Below, piece after piece: positions 17,186 through 25,946 of a DNA stretch of 64,000 nt. The DNA is from Massilia sp. Root351 (lineage in GTDB: Bacteria; Pseudomonadota; Gammaproteobacteria; Burkholderiales; Burkholderiaceae_D). The DNA lies in assembly GCF_001425045.1 (NCBI RefSeq), contig NZ_LMDJ01000032.1:63126-127125 (forward strand), read 5' to 3'. The notes below the pieces were generated by a model. The model was not told where the DNA came from and searched no databases. It worked only from the letters and a program-made list of their open reading frames with translations. A program made the position numbers and the translations under genes. Positions within the stretch are counted from its first letter, which is position 1. Each line of letters begins with the position of its first letter.

Positions 17186-18637
17186 ATGTTCAGTTCATTC
17201 AAAAAGGTCACGCTGGCCGCCGCTGTTGGGCTGGCGCTGGCAGGCTGCAGCACCGTGGGTTCCGATTTCAGCGCGCCGCAGAATGTGGCCGACGCCGGCT
17301 ACCGCCATGCCCCGGTGGGCGAGCGGGGCGCAGCGCGCCTGCCGGCGCAATGGTGGACCATCTACGGCGACGACACCTTGAACCGCCTGGAACAGAGCGC
17401 GCTGCGCGACAATCCCAGCGTGAAAGCGGCCGCGCAGCGCCTGCTGCAGGCGCAGGCGCAGCTGGGCCTGGCGCGCGCCAGCGAATCGCCCTCGCTGAGC
17501 GTAAATGGCGGCGTGTCGAACTCGCGCACCTCGGCCAACACCTCGCAAGGCATCGCGCTGGGCAACCGCTCCATCCACGGCAACAACTACTCGCTGGGCG
17601 CCTCGATGTCGTACGAAGTGGACCTGCTGGGCCGCGTGCGGCGCATGGTTGAAGCGGCCGACGCGCAAGCGCTGGCGGCTGTGGCGGACCGGGACGGCGT
17701 GCTGTTGCTGCTGTCCTCGCAGGTGGCCACCACCTACTGGCAGCTGCGCGGGCTGGACACCGAGATCGCCATCCTGAACGGCGCGCTCGACAGCCGCCGC
17801 GAAAGCGAGGAACTGGTCAACGCCCGCTTCAACGCCGGGCTGTCGAATGAGCTGGACACCTCGCGCGCCCGCATCGAGCGCGCCAACGCCGAAGCGGACC
17901 TGCAGGAAGTGCAACGCCAGCGCAACACGCTGGAGCACAGCCTGGCCACGCTGACGGGCGCATCGCCGTCGGCCATGCAACTGCCGGCCGCTGCGGTGGC
18001 CAGCCTGCCGCAGCCGCCGGCGATCCCGGTCGGGCTGCCGGCCAGTTTGCTGTCGCAGCGTCCCGACCTGGCTGGCAGTGTCGCCACGCTGCGCGCCGCC
18101 AACGCGCAGATCGGCGTGGCCGAAGGCGCGTTCTACCCCACGCTCAGCCTGACCGGCAATTTCGGCTACGCGTCCGAAAGCCTGAGCGAAATCGCGCGGG
18201 GCGGTTCGCGCCAGTTCAGCGTCGGCCCGCTGGCATTGTCGCTGCCGATTTTTGACGGCGGCCGCAACCGCGCCAACCTCGCGCTGGCCAAGGCGCGTTA
18301 CGAAGAAGCACTGGCCAACCACCAAGGCAAGCTGCTGACGGCGCTGCGCGAAGTGGAAGACGCGTTATCGGACGTGCAGCAAAGGCAGAAGCAGGAGCTG
18401 GTGCAAGCGCAATCGCGGGAAGCCGCGGCGCGCGCCTACCTGGTCGCGCGCGCCCGCTACGAGCGCGGCGTCTCCACCTACCTGGACGTGACGGATGCCC
18501 AGCGCAGCAGTCTGGCTGCCGACCGCGCCGCCGCCCAAATCACCACCCAGCGCCTGCTCGCCACGGTCGCCGTCGCCCGCGCCCTCGGTGCCGGCTGGCA
18601 ATCCCAAGGCCCCCTCGCCGCCATCGCCTCCCGCTAA
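17186..18637 (+). CDS. Outer-membrane efflux lipoprotein, NodT/OprM family
   Basis: 483 residues. The lipoprotein signal ends in LALAGC with lipidated Cys21. Two outer-membrane-efflux-protein repeats follow (about 60-250 and 270-470), with the conserved YEVDLLGRVRR and LPIFDGGRNRANL segments. It forms the TolC-like duct for the EmrA/EmrB pair upstream. An in-frame extension to 17075 overlaps the transporter gene and lacks a signal peptide, so the ATG at 17186 is preferred. No typical terminator follows; two REP-like palindromes occupy the next 200 bases. Confidence 0.94.
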   Translation: MFSSFKKVTLAAAVGLALAGCSTVGSDFSAPQNVADAGYRHAPVGERGAARLPAQWWTIYGDDTLNRLEQSALRDNPSVKAAAQRLLQAQAQLGLARASESPSLSVNGGVSNSRTSANTSQGIALGNRSIHGNNYSLGASMSYEVDLLGRVRRMVEAADAQALAAVADRDGVLLLLSSQVATTYWQLRGLDTEIAILNGALDSRRESEELVNARFNAGLSNELDTSRARIERANAEADLQEVQRQRNTLEHSLATLTGASPSAMQLPAAAVASLPQPPAIPVGLPASLLSQRPDLAGSVATLRAANAQIGVAEGAFYPTLSLTGNFGYASESLSEIARGGSRQFSVGPLALSLPIFDGGRNRANLALAKARYEEALANHQGKLLTALREVEDALSDVQQRQKQELVQAQSREAAARAYLVARARYERGVSTYLDVTDAQRSSLAADRAAAQITTQRLLATVAVARALGAGWQSQGPLAAIASR

Positions 18638-18651
18638 CCAAACCAAGCAAG

Positions 18652-18710
18652 CTGAGCCGCATTCCCTGAACACCGGGGTCAGACCCCGAATCCTTTCGAA
18701 TGCGGCACAG
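18652..18710. repeat. REP-like palindromic element, copy 1
   Basis: A nested palindrome. Outer arms are CTGAGCCGCATT and AATGCGGCACAG; the core is CGGGGTC-A-GACCCCG, a perfect 7-base inverted repeat around one base (18674-18688). It lies between the efflux operon and the convergent LysR gene. Confidence 0.75.
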
Positions 18711-18784
18711 CTCGCCAGGCTGGAATATTGCGGCGGGGCAGATCCAGATGGCGGTTGCTGGCGTTGTTTCACTCTATAAGCGAA

Positions 18785-18835
18785 CTCAGCCGCACACTCG
18801 GGGTCTGACCCCGAAGTGGGGGAAATGCGGCTCAG
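18785..18835. repeat. REP-like palindromic element, copy 2 (inverted relative to copy 1)
   Basis: Outer arms CTCAGCCGCA and TGCGGCTCAG surround the core CGGGGTC-T-GACCCCG (18799-18813). Together with copy 1 it forms a head-to-head pair about 75 bases apart, as in BIME/REPIN elements. Confidence 0.75.
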
Positions 18836-18848
18836 AGCGCTTGTAGGA

Positions 18849-19757
18849 TTAGGATGAAGGGGTAGGAAAAGGCGTCGTGGGGCTGAAGCGGTCGAGCATG
18901 AAGGCGATGAAGGTGGTGAGCTTGGGCGTGGGCTGGCGGTCGCGGGAGTAGACCAGGTGCATGGGGCGCGCCGCCGGGACGTGGTCGTGCAGCACCGGTA
19001 CCAGGCGGCCGGCGGCGATGTCTTGCGCCAGCAGGATTTCGGCCTGCATCACGATGCCGAAGCCGCGCAACGCTGCGATCCGCAAGGCTTGGCCGTTGTT
19101 GGAGCGGAAGCGGCTTTCGCGCACCTTGCCGGCGCCGGGCTGGCCTTTCAGGCGCCAGCGCACCTGGTGCGTCCATTGCATGAAGTCCAGGCATTCGTGC
19201 TGCGCCAGGTCTTCCGGCGTGCGCGGCGTGCCGGCCCGCGCCAGGTAGGCGGGCGAAGCGCAGATCACCATGCCGTAGGGCCGCAGCGCGCGCGCTACCA
19301 GCCCCGAGTCTTCCAGCACGCCGATGCGGATCGCGGCGTCGTAGCCTTCTTCCACAATGTCGACCATGCGGTCGTTCAGGTTCAGCTCCAGGCTGACCTC
19401 GGGGTGCAGCGCCAGGTACTCGGTCATGGCGGGGCTGACCCATTCGCTGCCGAACGATACCGGCGCCGTAATCTTCAGCTTGCCGCGCGGGACGGCGCGC
19501 ATCGCTTCGGCGCCCGATTCGGCCGCGCTGATCTGCGCCAGGATGGCCCTGCACTGGTCGGCGTACTGGCGGCCGATCTCGGTCAGGCTCTGGCGCCGCG
19601 TGGTGCGCGCCAGCAGGGCGGCGCCCAGCCGTTCTTCCAGTGCGCGGATGTGCTTGCCGACCATCACGGGCGAGATGCCGAAGGCCTCGGCGGCGGCCGT
19701 GAAACTGCCGCGCTCGACCACCGCGACGAAGACTTCCATGCTGCGCAGCTTGTCCAT
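18849..19757 (-). CDS. LysR-family transcriptional regulator
   Basis: 302 residues: HTH (MDKLRSMEVFVAVVERGSF then SPVMVGKHIRALEERLG) and a LysR effector domain of the CrgA/DmlR-like type (LKITAPVSFGSEWVSPAMTEYLA). It is divergent from a short-chain dehydrogenase gene with 103 bases between starts. The spacer holds a dyad directly at the regulator's start codon, so control of the dehydrogenase and autoregulation are likely. The ligand is unknown. Confidence 0.93.
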   Translation of the reverse strand: MDKLRSMEVFVAVVERGSFTAAAEAFGISPVMVGKHIRALEERLGAALLARTTRRQSLTEIGRQYADQCRAILAQISAAESGAEAMRAVPRGKLKITAPVSFGSEWVSPAMTEYLALHPEVSLELNLNDRMVDIVEEGYDAAIRIGVLEDSGLVARALRPYGMVICASPAYLARAGTPRTPEDLAQHECLDFMQWTHQVRWRLKGQPGAGKVRESRFRSNNGQALRIAALRGFGIVMQAEILLAQDIAAGRLVPVLHDHVPAARPMHLVYSRDRQPTPKLTTFIAFMLDRFSPTTPFPTPSS

Positions 19758-19780
19758 ATTGCTAACTTCCGATTAGTAAT
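19758..19780. promoter_or_regulatory. Candidate LysR-type operator
   Basis: The near-perfect dyad ATTGCTAA-N7-TTAGTAAT (one mismatch between arms) begins at the base before the LysR start codon and lies between the regulator and the divergent SDR gene. Confidence 0.5.
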
Positions 19781-19860
19781 GTTGTTCATTCTAGTGCATT
19801 TATTCCTGGCGTGAAGGTGGCCATACTGGCTGCACTTACCAACACTACAGGAGAACCAGC

Positions 19861-20472
19861 ATGAAAATCATCGTCATCGGCGCAACCGGCACCGTGGGCA
19901 AGGCAGTGGCGGAGCAGCTCGGCCAGCGCCACGAGATCGTCGCTGTCGGCAGCAGCAGCGGGCAGTATCGCGCGGACATTGCCGACATCGGCCAGGTGCG
20001 CGCCGTGTTCGCGCAAATCGCTGCAGCGCACGGCAGGGTGGATGCGGTGGTGGTGGCGGCCGGACGGCTGGCTTTTGCGCCGCTGGCCGAATTCACGCCG
20101 GAGCAGTTCCGCGTGGGCCTGGAGAGCAAGCTGATGGGGCAGGTGAACGCGGCGCAGGTGGCGCAGGAGTTCCTCGCCGACGGCGGCTCCATCACGCTCA
20201 CCAGCGGCATCGTGGCGCACCAGCCGATCCGCAACGGCGCCAGCGCCGCCATGGTCAATGCGGCGGTCGAGGGCTATGCGCGCGGCGCGGCCATCGAGCT
20301 GCCGCGCGGGATCCGCATCAACGTGGTCAGCCCGACCCTGCTGACGGAATCGCTGGACAGCTACGGGCCCTTCTTCCCCGGCTTCGAGACCGCGCCCGCC
20401 AGCCGCGTGGCGCTGGCCTACAGCCGCAGCGTGGAGGGCGCGCAGACCGGGCAGGTGTACAAGGTCTGGTGA
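19861..20472 (+). CDS. Short-chain dehydrogenase/reductase-like protein lacking the catalytic Tyr/Lys
   Basis: 203 residues with a Rossmann start IVIGATGTVGKAVAEQLG. The family NAG-equivalent segment is VVVAAGRLAF. Where classical SDRs have YxxxK, this protein reads GASAAMVNAAVEGYARG, so both catalytic residues are absent. Shorter SDR relatives of this type exist and often accompany LysR regulators. It may bind NAD(P) without classical catalysis or use another residue. An AGGAG ribosome site precedes the ATG. The divergent LysR gene probably controls it. Confidence 0.85.
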   Translation: MKIIVIGATGTVGKAVAEQLGQRHEIVAVGSSSGQYRADIADIGQVRAVFAQIAAAHGRVDAVVVAAGRLAFAPLAEFTPEQFRVGLESKLMGQVNAAQVAQEFLADGGSITLTSGIVAHQPIRNGASAAMVNAAVEGYARGAAIELPRGIRINVVSPTLLTESLDSYGPFFPGFETAPASRVALAYSRSVEGAQTGQVYKVW

Positions 20473-20518
20473 TCGGTTATACCATGGGCGCTTTCCGATC
20501 AACCATCGCAAAGTCCCC

Positions 20519-22219
20519 ATGAAAAATATCCTGATTCCTCTGGTGCTGGCCTTCGCGGGCAGCGCTGCCACCGCAGCGCCCGCGAGCGTCGATGAACTGA
20601 ACAAGATGGCCAGACGCTTTGCGCCGGTCGAGCTGAAGGCCGATACGTCCAGGCTGTCGGCCGGCGACAAGCAGGCCATCGTCAAGCTGATCGAGGCGGC
20701 CAAGGTCGTCGACGTGCTGCAGTTGCGCCAGCGCTGGGAGGGCAACGAGGCGCTGTGGTCCGCGCTGCAAAAGGACGCGACGCCGCTGGGCAAGGCGCGG
20801 CTGGACTACTTCTGGCTCAACAAGGGGCCGTGGTCCATCCTGGATGGCAACGTGTCCTTCCTGCCGGCCGACGTGGCAGGCATCAAGGTCCCGCAGAAGA
20901 AGCCGGAAGCGGCCAACTTCTATCCGTCCGGCGCCGGCAAGGCGGCCATCGAGGCGTGGATCAACAGCCTGTCGGGTGCGGACAAGGAGCAGGCGCAGTG
21001 GTTCTTCACCACCATCCGTGCCGACGCGGCCGGCCAATTCAAGACCGTGAAGTATTCGGAGGAATACAAGCCGGAACTGGAAAAGCTGGCCGCGCTGCTG
21101 CGCGAGGCGGCCGCCGCCACCGGCAACGTGTCGCTGAAAAAATTCCTCACCTTGCGCGCGGACGCCTTCCTGTCGAACGACTATCTGGCGTCCGACTTCG
21201 CGTGGATGGACCTCGATTCGCCGGTCGATGTCACCATCGGCCCGTACGAGACCTACAACGACGAGCTGTTCGGCTACAAGGCCGCCTTTGAGGCTTACGT
21301 GAGCATCCGCGACCAGAAGGAAACCGAGAAGCTGAACTTCTTCGCGCAGCACATGCAGGAGCTGGAGGACAACCTGCCGCTGGACCCGCAGTACCGCAAT
21401 CCGAAAGTCGGCGCGCTGGCGCCCATGGTGGTGGTAAACCAGGTCTACGGCGCCGGCGACGGCAACATGGGCGTGCAGACCGCCGCCTACAACCTGCCGA
21501 ACGACGAGCGCATCATCAGCCAGCGCGGATCCAAGCGGGTGATGCTGAAGAATGTGCAGGAGGCGAAATTCAAATCCACGCTGACGCCGATCTCGAAGCT
21601 GGTGCTGAAGCCGGCGGACCAGAAGGACGTCGATTTCGATTCCTTCTTCACCCATATCCTGGCGCATGAAATCATGCACGGCCTGGGCCCGCACGCGACC
21701 AAGGTGAGCGGCGTGGCGTCCACGCCGCGCCAGGATCTGAAGGAAACCTATTCCACCATCGAGGAGGCCAAGGCGGACATCACCGGCCTGTACGCGCTGA
21801 TGCACATGATGGACAAGGGCCAGTTGCAAAGCACGCTGGGCCAGGGCGAGGCGGCCGAACGCAAACTGTACACCACCTTCCTGGCGTCGGCCTTCCGCAC
21901 GCTGCATTTCGGCCTGACCAGCTCCCACGCGCGCGGCATGGCGATCCAGGTCAACTACCTGCTGGACAAGGGGGCCTTTGTGTCGCACGGCGGCGGCATC
22001 TTCTCGGTGGACTTCAAGAAGATCAAGCAGGCGGTGCTGGACCTGGACCGCGAGTTCCTGACCATCGAGGCCACCGGCGACTACGCCCGCGCCAAGGACA
22101 TGATGGCCAGGTACGTGGTGATCCGCCCCGAAGTGCAGCAGGCCCTGGACAAGATGAAGACGGTGCCGAACGATATCCGCCCGGCTTTCAGCACGGCCAA
22201 AGCCTTGCTGAAAAAATAA
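20519..22219 (+). CDS. Secreted M49-like (dipeptidyl peptidase III type) zinc peptidase
   Basis: 566 residues with a Sec signal (MKNILIPLVLAFAGSAATA). The M49-type segment GPYETYNDELFGYKAAFEAY (241-260) is followed by the zinc site HEIMH (383-387, Glu384 catalytic) and, about 28 residues later, EEAKADITGLY, which matches the family's third-ligand EECRAE region. Most DPP III enzymes have HELLGH; a pentapeptide HExxH form is known in Caldithrix abyssi DPP III. The protein is probably a periplasmic peptidase removing dipeptides, but substrate specificity is not readable. It stands alone between the SDR and MCP genes. Confidence 0.82.
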   Translation: MKNILIPLVLAFAGSAATAAPASVDELNKMARRFAPVELKADTSRLSAGDKQAIVKLIEAAKVVDVLQLRQRWEGNEALWSALQKDATPLGKARLDYFWLNKGPWSILDGNVSFLPADVAGIKVPQKKPEAANFYPSGAGKAAIEAWINSLSGADKEQAQWFFTTIRADAAGQFKTVKYSEEYKPELEKLAALLREAAAATGNVSLKKFLTLRADAFLSNDYLASDFAWMDLDSPVDVTIGPYETYNDELFGYKAAFEAYVSIRDQKETEKLNFFAQHMQELEDNLPLDPQYRNPKVGALAPMVVVNQVYGAGDGNMGVQTAAYNLPNDERIISQRGSKRVMLKNVQEAKFKSTLTPISKLVLKPADQKDVDFDSFFTHILAHEIMHGLGPHATKVSGVASTPRQDLKETYSTIEEAKADITGLYALMHMMDKGQLQSTLGQGEAAERKLYTTFLASAFRTLHFGLTSSHARGMAIQVNYLLDKGAFVSHGGGIFSVDFKKIKQAVLDLDREFLTIEATGDYARAKDMMARYVVIRPEVQQALDKMKTVPNDIRPAFSTAKALLKK

Positions 22220-22353
22220 GGCGGCACTGCGGCGGGGCGTTCCCGGCTTCGACCCGCCGCAGCCTCTCTCTTGGTCGGCAAGCAGGAATGTCCGGTCCGT
22301 GTTAAATTTTCCCGTTATTTCCAATAGTCAATAACAGTAACCGGGATACCAAC

Positions 22354-24108
22354 ATGGACATCGAAAGCAGCAAAATCAGCACGCGCCTGGCGACCGGCTT
22401 CGGCCTGGTTTTCCTCCTCCTCATCATCGTCACCGCGCTGGGCATCAACCGGGTGCAGAAGATCGACACCATCCTCACCAATATCAGCGACGTGAACAAC
22501 GTCAAGCAGCGCTACGCGATCAACTTCCGCGGCAGCGTGCATGACCGTTCCATCGCGCTGCGCGACGTGGTGCTGGCGGCCGACGCCGGCGCGGCCGCGC
22601 CGCACATCGAGCAGATCAAGACGCTGGCCGACAACTACGCCAAGTCGGCCGCGCCGCTGGACCAGATCATCTCGGCCGGCAAGAACGTCACGCCGGAAGA
22701 GAAGAGCGCGCTGGAGGGCATCAAGGCCAGCGAGGCCAAGGCCCAGCCGCTGATCGCCAAGGTGATCGCGCTGCGCAGCGCCGACCAGCTGGCGGAAGCG
22801 ACCGCCCTGCTGCAGCAGCAGGCCGCGCCGGCCTTCGTCGAGTGGCTGGCGTCGGTCAACAAGCTGATCGACCTGGAAGAAAAAATGAGCATGGAGCAGG
22901 CCAACAGCGCCACCAGCGTGGCGCGCAGCTTCTTCGTGTTCATGGTGGTGCTGTGCCTGATCGCCATCGGCGTGGGCGTGGCGGCGGCCTGGTTCATCAG
23001 CCGCGGCCTGCTGCGCCAGCTGGGCGGCGAGCCGGAGTACGCGGCCTCCATCGTGGCCTGCATCGCGTCCGGCAACCTGGCGGTGAAGATCGACACCAAG
23101 CCGGGCGACAACAGCAGCCTGCTGCACGCCATGCAGGGCATGCGCGACAGCCTGGTCAACATCGTCAGCCAGGTGCGCGCGGGCACGCAGACCATCGCCA
23201 CCAACTCGCGCGAAATCGCGGCCGGCAATATGGACCTGTCCAGCCGCACCGAACAGCAAGCGGCCAACATCGAGGAGACCGCCTCGTCGATGGAGCAGCT
23301 GACCGGCACCGTCAAGCAGAACTCGGACCACGCCCACCAGGCCAACCAGCTGGCGCTGTCGGCCTCCGAAGTGGCGGTCAAGGGCGGCGCGGTGGTCAAC
23401 CAGGTGGTGCACACCATGGCGTCGATCAACGAATCGTCCAAGAAGATCGTGGACATTATCGGCGTCATCGACAGCATCGCCTTCCAGACCAACATCCTGG
23501 CGCTGAACGCGGCTGTCGAGGCGGCGCGCGCGGGCGAGCAGGGCAGGGGCTTTGCCGTGGTGGCCACCGAAGTGCGCAACCTGGCGCAGCGCTCGGCCGG
23601 CGCCGCGAAGGAGATCAAGAGCCTGATCGACGACTCGGTGGAGAAAGTGGACGCCGGCGCCAAGCTGGTGGACCAGGCCGGTGCGACCATGCAGGACATC
23701 GTCAACAGCGTCAAGCGCGTGACCGACATCATGGGCGAGATTTCCACCGCCAGCGCGGAGCAGACCTCGGGCATCGAGCAGGTAAACGAAGCGGTGGGCA
23801 AAATGGACCAGGTGGTGCAGCAGAATGCCGCGCTGGTGGAGCAGGCCGCCGCTGCCGCCTCGTCGCTGCAGGACCAGGCCGGCAACCTGTCGGAAGTGGT
23901 CAGCATCTTCAAGCTGGACGAGTCCAGGCTGCCGGCCCTGGCCGCCCCGCCGGCCGCGCGCCCCGCCGCCAGCGTCAGCCCTGCGGCTGGCCGTGCCGCG
24001 CCCGCCCCGCGCGCCGCAGCGCTGCCTGCCGCAAAGCCGGATGCCAAGCCTGCTCCCAAGAAAGCCGCCGCCAGCGCGGGCCCGGACGACGGCTGGGAAG
24101 AGTTTTAA
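22354..24108 (+). CDS. Methyl-accepting chemotaxis protein
   Basis: 584 residues. Transmembrane helix 1 (about 13-32), a periplasmic four-helix-bundle sensor (33-188), transmembrane helix 2 (about 190-213), HAMP, then the signalling domain with the invariant hairpin tip [20 protein letters not shown] (about 371-390). An Ala/Pro-rich tail ends in DDGWEEF, resembling the NWETF-type pentapeptide that tethers CheR/CheB. The ligand is unknown. No che genes are nearby; it is a single-gene unit. Confidence 0.95.
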   Translation: MDIESSKISTRLATGFGLVFLLLIIVTALGINRVQKIDTILTNISDVNNVKQRYAINFRGSVHDRSIALRDVVLAADAGAAAPHIEQIKTLADNYAKSAAPLDQIISAGKNVTPEEKSALEGIKASEAKAQPLIAKVIALRSADQLAEATALLQQQAAPAFVEWLASVNKLIDLEEKMSMEQANSATSVARSFFVFMVVLCLIAIGVGVAAAWFISRGLLRQLGGEPEYAASIVACIASGNLAVKIDTKPGDNSSLLHAMQGMRDSLVNIVSQVRAGTQTIATNSREIAAGNMDLSSRTEQQAANIEETASSMEQLTGTVKQNSDHAHQANQLALSASEVAVKGGAVVNQVVHTMASINESSKKIVDIIGVIDSIAFQTNILALNAAVEAARAGEQGRGFAVVATEVRNLAQRSAGAAKEIKSLIDDSVEKVDAGAKLVDQAGATMQDIVNSVKRVTDIMGEISTASAEQTSGIEQVNEAVGKMDQVVQQNAALVEQAAAAASSLQDQAGNLSEVVSIFKLDESRLPALAAPPAARPAASVSPAAGRAAPAPRAAALPAAKPDAKPAPKKAAASAGPDDGWEEF

Positions 24109-24162
24109 AAAAGCGACAATTTTTTGTTTGGCAAATATGCCATTTCACCAAGCAAATATTTT

Positions 24163-24176
24163 GTAACAGCTGTTAC
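24163..24176. promoter_or_regulatory. Perfect 14-base palindrome upstream of the HExxH protein gene
   Basis: GTAACAGCTGTTAC is a perfect palindrome overlapping the place of the -35 box for a TATTAT -10 element at 24195-24200. It lies 46 bases before the ATG at 24222 and is a plausible operator. Confidence 0.45.
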
Positions 24177-24221
24177 GAGTTGACTTGCGGCATGTATTAT
24201 TCCCTTCAGAGGGGTAAAAAC

Positions 24222-24920
24222 ATGCCTAAAGTCATCTTGCCAATTTTGTCCGCCGCGCTGCTGTCCTTGCCGGCCTTTGCTGCGGCCGCGCAGCTCACCG
24301 ATGTGGAGTCGCGCTGGCTGCAGGCGGGCGCTTCCGTGCTGGCGTATGCCAAGCAGCAGCAGCTCCCGATCGATATCATCGTGCAGCCGCAAGCCCAGCC
24401 GGGCGCGGTGCCGCTGGCCATGGGCTTCGACGGCGGCCGCTGCAAACTGGTGCTGACCATGCGCGGCAACCCTGCTGCGGAAGACGTGCTGCGGACCGTT
24501 CCTGCCGCGCAGCGCGCCTTGATGATAGAGGCCATGACGGCGCACGAAGTGGCGCATTGCTGGCGCTACGCGCAGGGCGCCTGGCACTCGGTGCCGAGCG
24601 GCTTCCAGGAGCGCACGGCGGACGCGGCCCAGCCTCCCGAAATCCAGAAACTGACCCAGGAGCTGCGCGAGACGCGCCGCGAAGAGGGCTTTGCCGACCT
24701 GGTGGCGCTGGCATGGATGCAGCGCAGCCATCCCGGCCAGTATGCCCAGGTCTACAGCTGGCTGCAGCAAGTGCGCGCGGCGCAGCCCGATAGTCACGTG
24801 TCGCATGATACCGAGGCCTGGCTGGCGCTGGCGTCCAATGGCGCCGCGTTCGCGGACGGCGCCACGCCGTTCGAGCAAGCCCGTTCCTTGTGGAAGCAGG
24901 GCTTGCAAGCGACGGAGTAG
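24222..24920 (+). CDS. Secreted protein with HExxH motif (putative zinc metallopeptidase)
   Basis: 232 residues with a signal peptide (MPKVILPILSAALLSLPAFA). HEVAH at 108-112 in an otherwise helical context (MTAHEVAHCWRY) and a downstream REEGFADLVALAW, which could give the third metal ligand, suggest a gluzincin-like zinc site. I do not recognise the family by name. The open frame extends upstream into the MCP gene, but the ATG at 24222 has an AGAGGGG ribosome site and begins the signal peptide. A palindrome and a likely promoter precede it. Confidence 0.75.
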   Translation: MPKVILPILSAALLSLPAFAAAAQLTDVESRWLQAGASVLAYAKQQQLPIDIIVQPQAQPGAVPLAMGFDGGRCKLVLTMRGNPAAEDVLRTVPAAQRALMIEAMTAHEVAHCWRYAQGAWHSVPSGFQERTADAAQPPEIQKLTQELRETRREEGFADLVALAWMQRSHPGQYAQVYSWLQQVRAAQPDSHVSHDTEAWLALASNGAAFADGATPFEQARSLWKQGLQATE

Positions 24921-25030
24921 GCTGTATCGGCCCCCGCCGATTTGATGAGTCTTGTGTTGGTTAGCGTACAGAGTGGATTTCGCCACGGGCGTTTAATCAC
25001 TAGGCCAACCATCACTTAGGGGGACCTATC

Positions 25031-25798
25031 ATGAACAAATTCGTAATCCTTGCACTGGCCGGCGCCATCAGCAGTGGCTATGCCATTGCCGACAACGATC
25101 CTGCTGCCTACAAATCCATGAAAGACAAGGCTGCCGCCGACTACAAGGCAGCCAAGGCGCAATGTGGCAGCCTGAAAGGCAACGCCAAGGACATCTGCCA
25201 GGAAGAGGCGAAAGTGGCCAAGGCCAAAGCCGAAGCCGACGCTGTGGCCCAGCACAAATCCGACGCCAAGGACATCCGCAAGGCCCGCGAAGATGTGGCC
25301 GACGCCGAGTATGAACTGGCCAAGGAAAAATGCGACGACATGACCGGCAACGCCAAGAGCGCTTGCAAGCATGACGCCAAGGCTGCCAAGGACACGGCCA
25401 TCGCCGACGCCCGCCGTGCCGACCCCACGCCGACCGTAGCCGAGCGCACCGCCGCCGCCACCGATACCATGCGCGACCGCACCGCCGCCACCACCGACAC
25501 CATGCGCGACCGCACGGCCGCCACCACCACCACGGCCGCCGACAGCACCCGCAACGCCACCGCCGCCGCCGGCGACGCTGTCAGCGACACCGTCATCACC
25601 ACCAAGGTGAAAGCCGACCTGGCTGCCGATCCCGGCGTGAAGGCCATGGACGTGCACGTGGAAACCGTGAAGGGCGTGGTCATGCTGAGCGGCTTCGTGC
25701 CTTCCAAGGCGGAGGCCGATAAAGCCGTGCAGCTGGCCCGCGGCGTGAAGGGCGTGGCCGAAGTGAAAAGCTCCATCCAGGTGAAAAACACCAAATAA
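25031..25798 (+). CDS. Periplasmic BON-domain protein with repetitive linker
   Basis: 255 residues: signal peptide (MNKFVILALAGAISSGYAIA), an Ala/Lys/Asp-rich helical region with four cysteines (to about 130), a low-complexity linker with the repeat RTAAxTDTMRD (about 138-165), and a C-terminal BON domain (about 180-252: TTKVKADLAADPGVKAMDVHVETVKGVVMLSGFV). BON domains bind phospholipid surfaces, and OsmY-like proteins act in envelope stress. AGGGGG precedes the ATG and a terminator follows. Confidence 0.9.
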   Translation: MNKFVILALAGAISSGYAIADNDPAAYKSMKDKAAADYKAAKAQCGSLKGNAKDICQEEAKVAKAKAEADAVAQHKSDAKDIRKAREDVADAEYELAKEKCDDMTGNAKSACKHDAKAAKDTAIADARRADPTPTVAERTAAATDTMRDRTAATTDTMRDRTAATTTTAADSTRNATAAAGDAVSDTVITTKVKADLAADPGVKAMDVHVETVKGVVMLSGFVPSKAEADKAVQLARGVKGVAEVKSSIQVKNTK

Positions 25799-25846
25799 CG
25801 GAAGCGGACCGGGATGGGCCCGCCGGGCCGTTCCGCCGCGCCATCC

Positions 25847-25870
25847 AGCCCGCGCCTGCGCGGGCTTTTC
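25847..25870 (+). terminator. Rho-independent terminator of the BON gene
   Basis: AGCCCGCGC and GCGCGGGCT form a perfect 9-base stem with a 2-base loop, followed by a short T-rich tail, 48 bases after the stop codon. Confidence 0.8.
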
Positions 25871-25880
25871 TCTGCTTGCT

Positions 25881-25900
25881 TAAATTATGATCATAATTTA
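25881..25900. promoter_or_regulatory. Perfect 20-base palindrome upstream of the MFS gene
   Basis: TAAATTATGA followed by its exact complement TCATAATTTA. It lies 46 bases before the MFS start, just after the upstream terminator. Length and AT content suit a dimeric repressor such as a MarR- or GntR-type protein. No regulator gene adjoins. Confidence 0.6.
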
Positions 25901-25946
25901 AAATCCGGTGGAATGCAGCATTGATTAACATTCCAAGAGGCAACTT

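Noticed and set aside
20477-22324. 615-codon open frame on the minus strand opposite the M49-like gene
   Set aside because: His/Arg/Gln-rich composition without domains; it is the antisense of a well-supported secreted peptidase, a common artefact in GC-rich DNA.
22842-24920. 692-codon frame spanning the MCP gene and the HExxH gene
   Set aside because: The first two thirds overlap the MCP in another frame; a signal peptide and ribosome site mark the real start at 24222.
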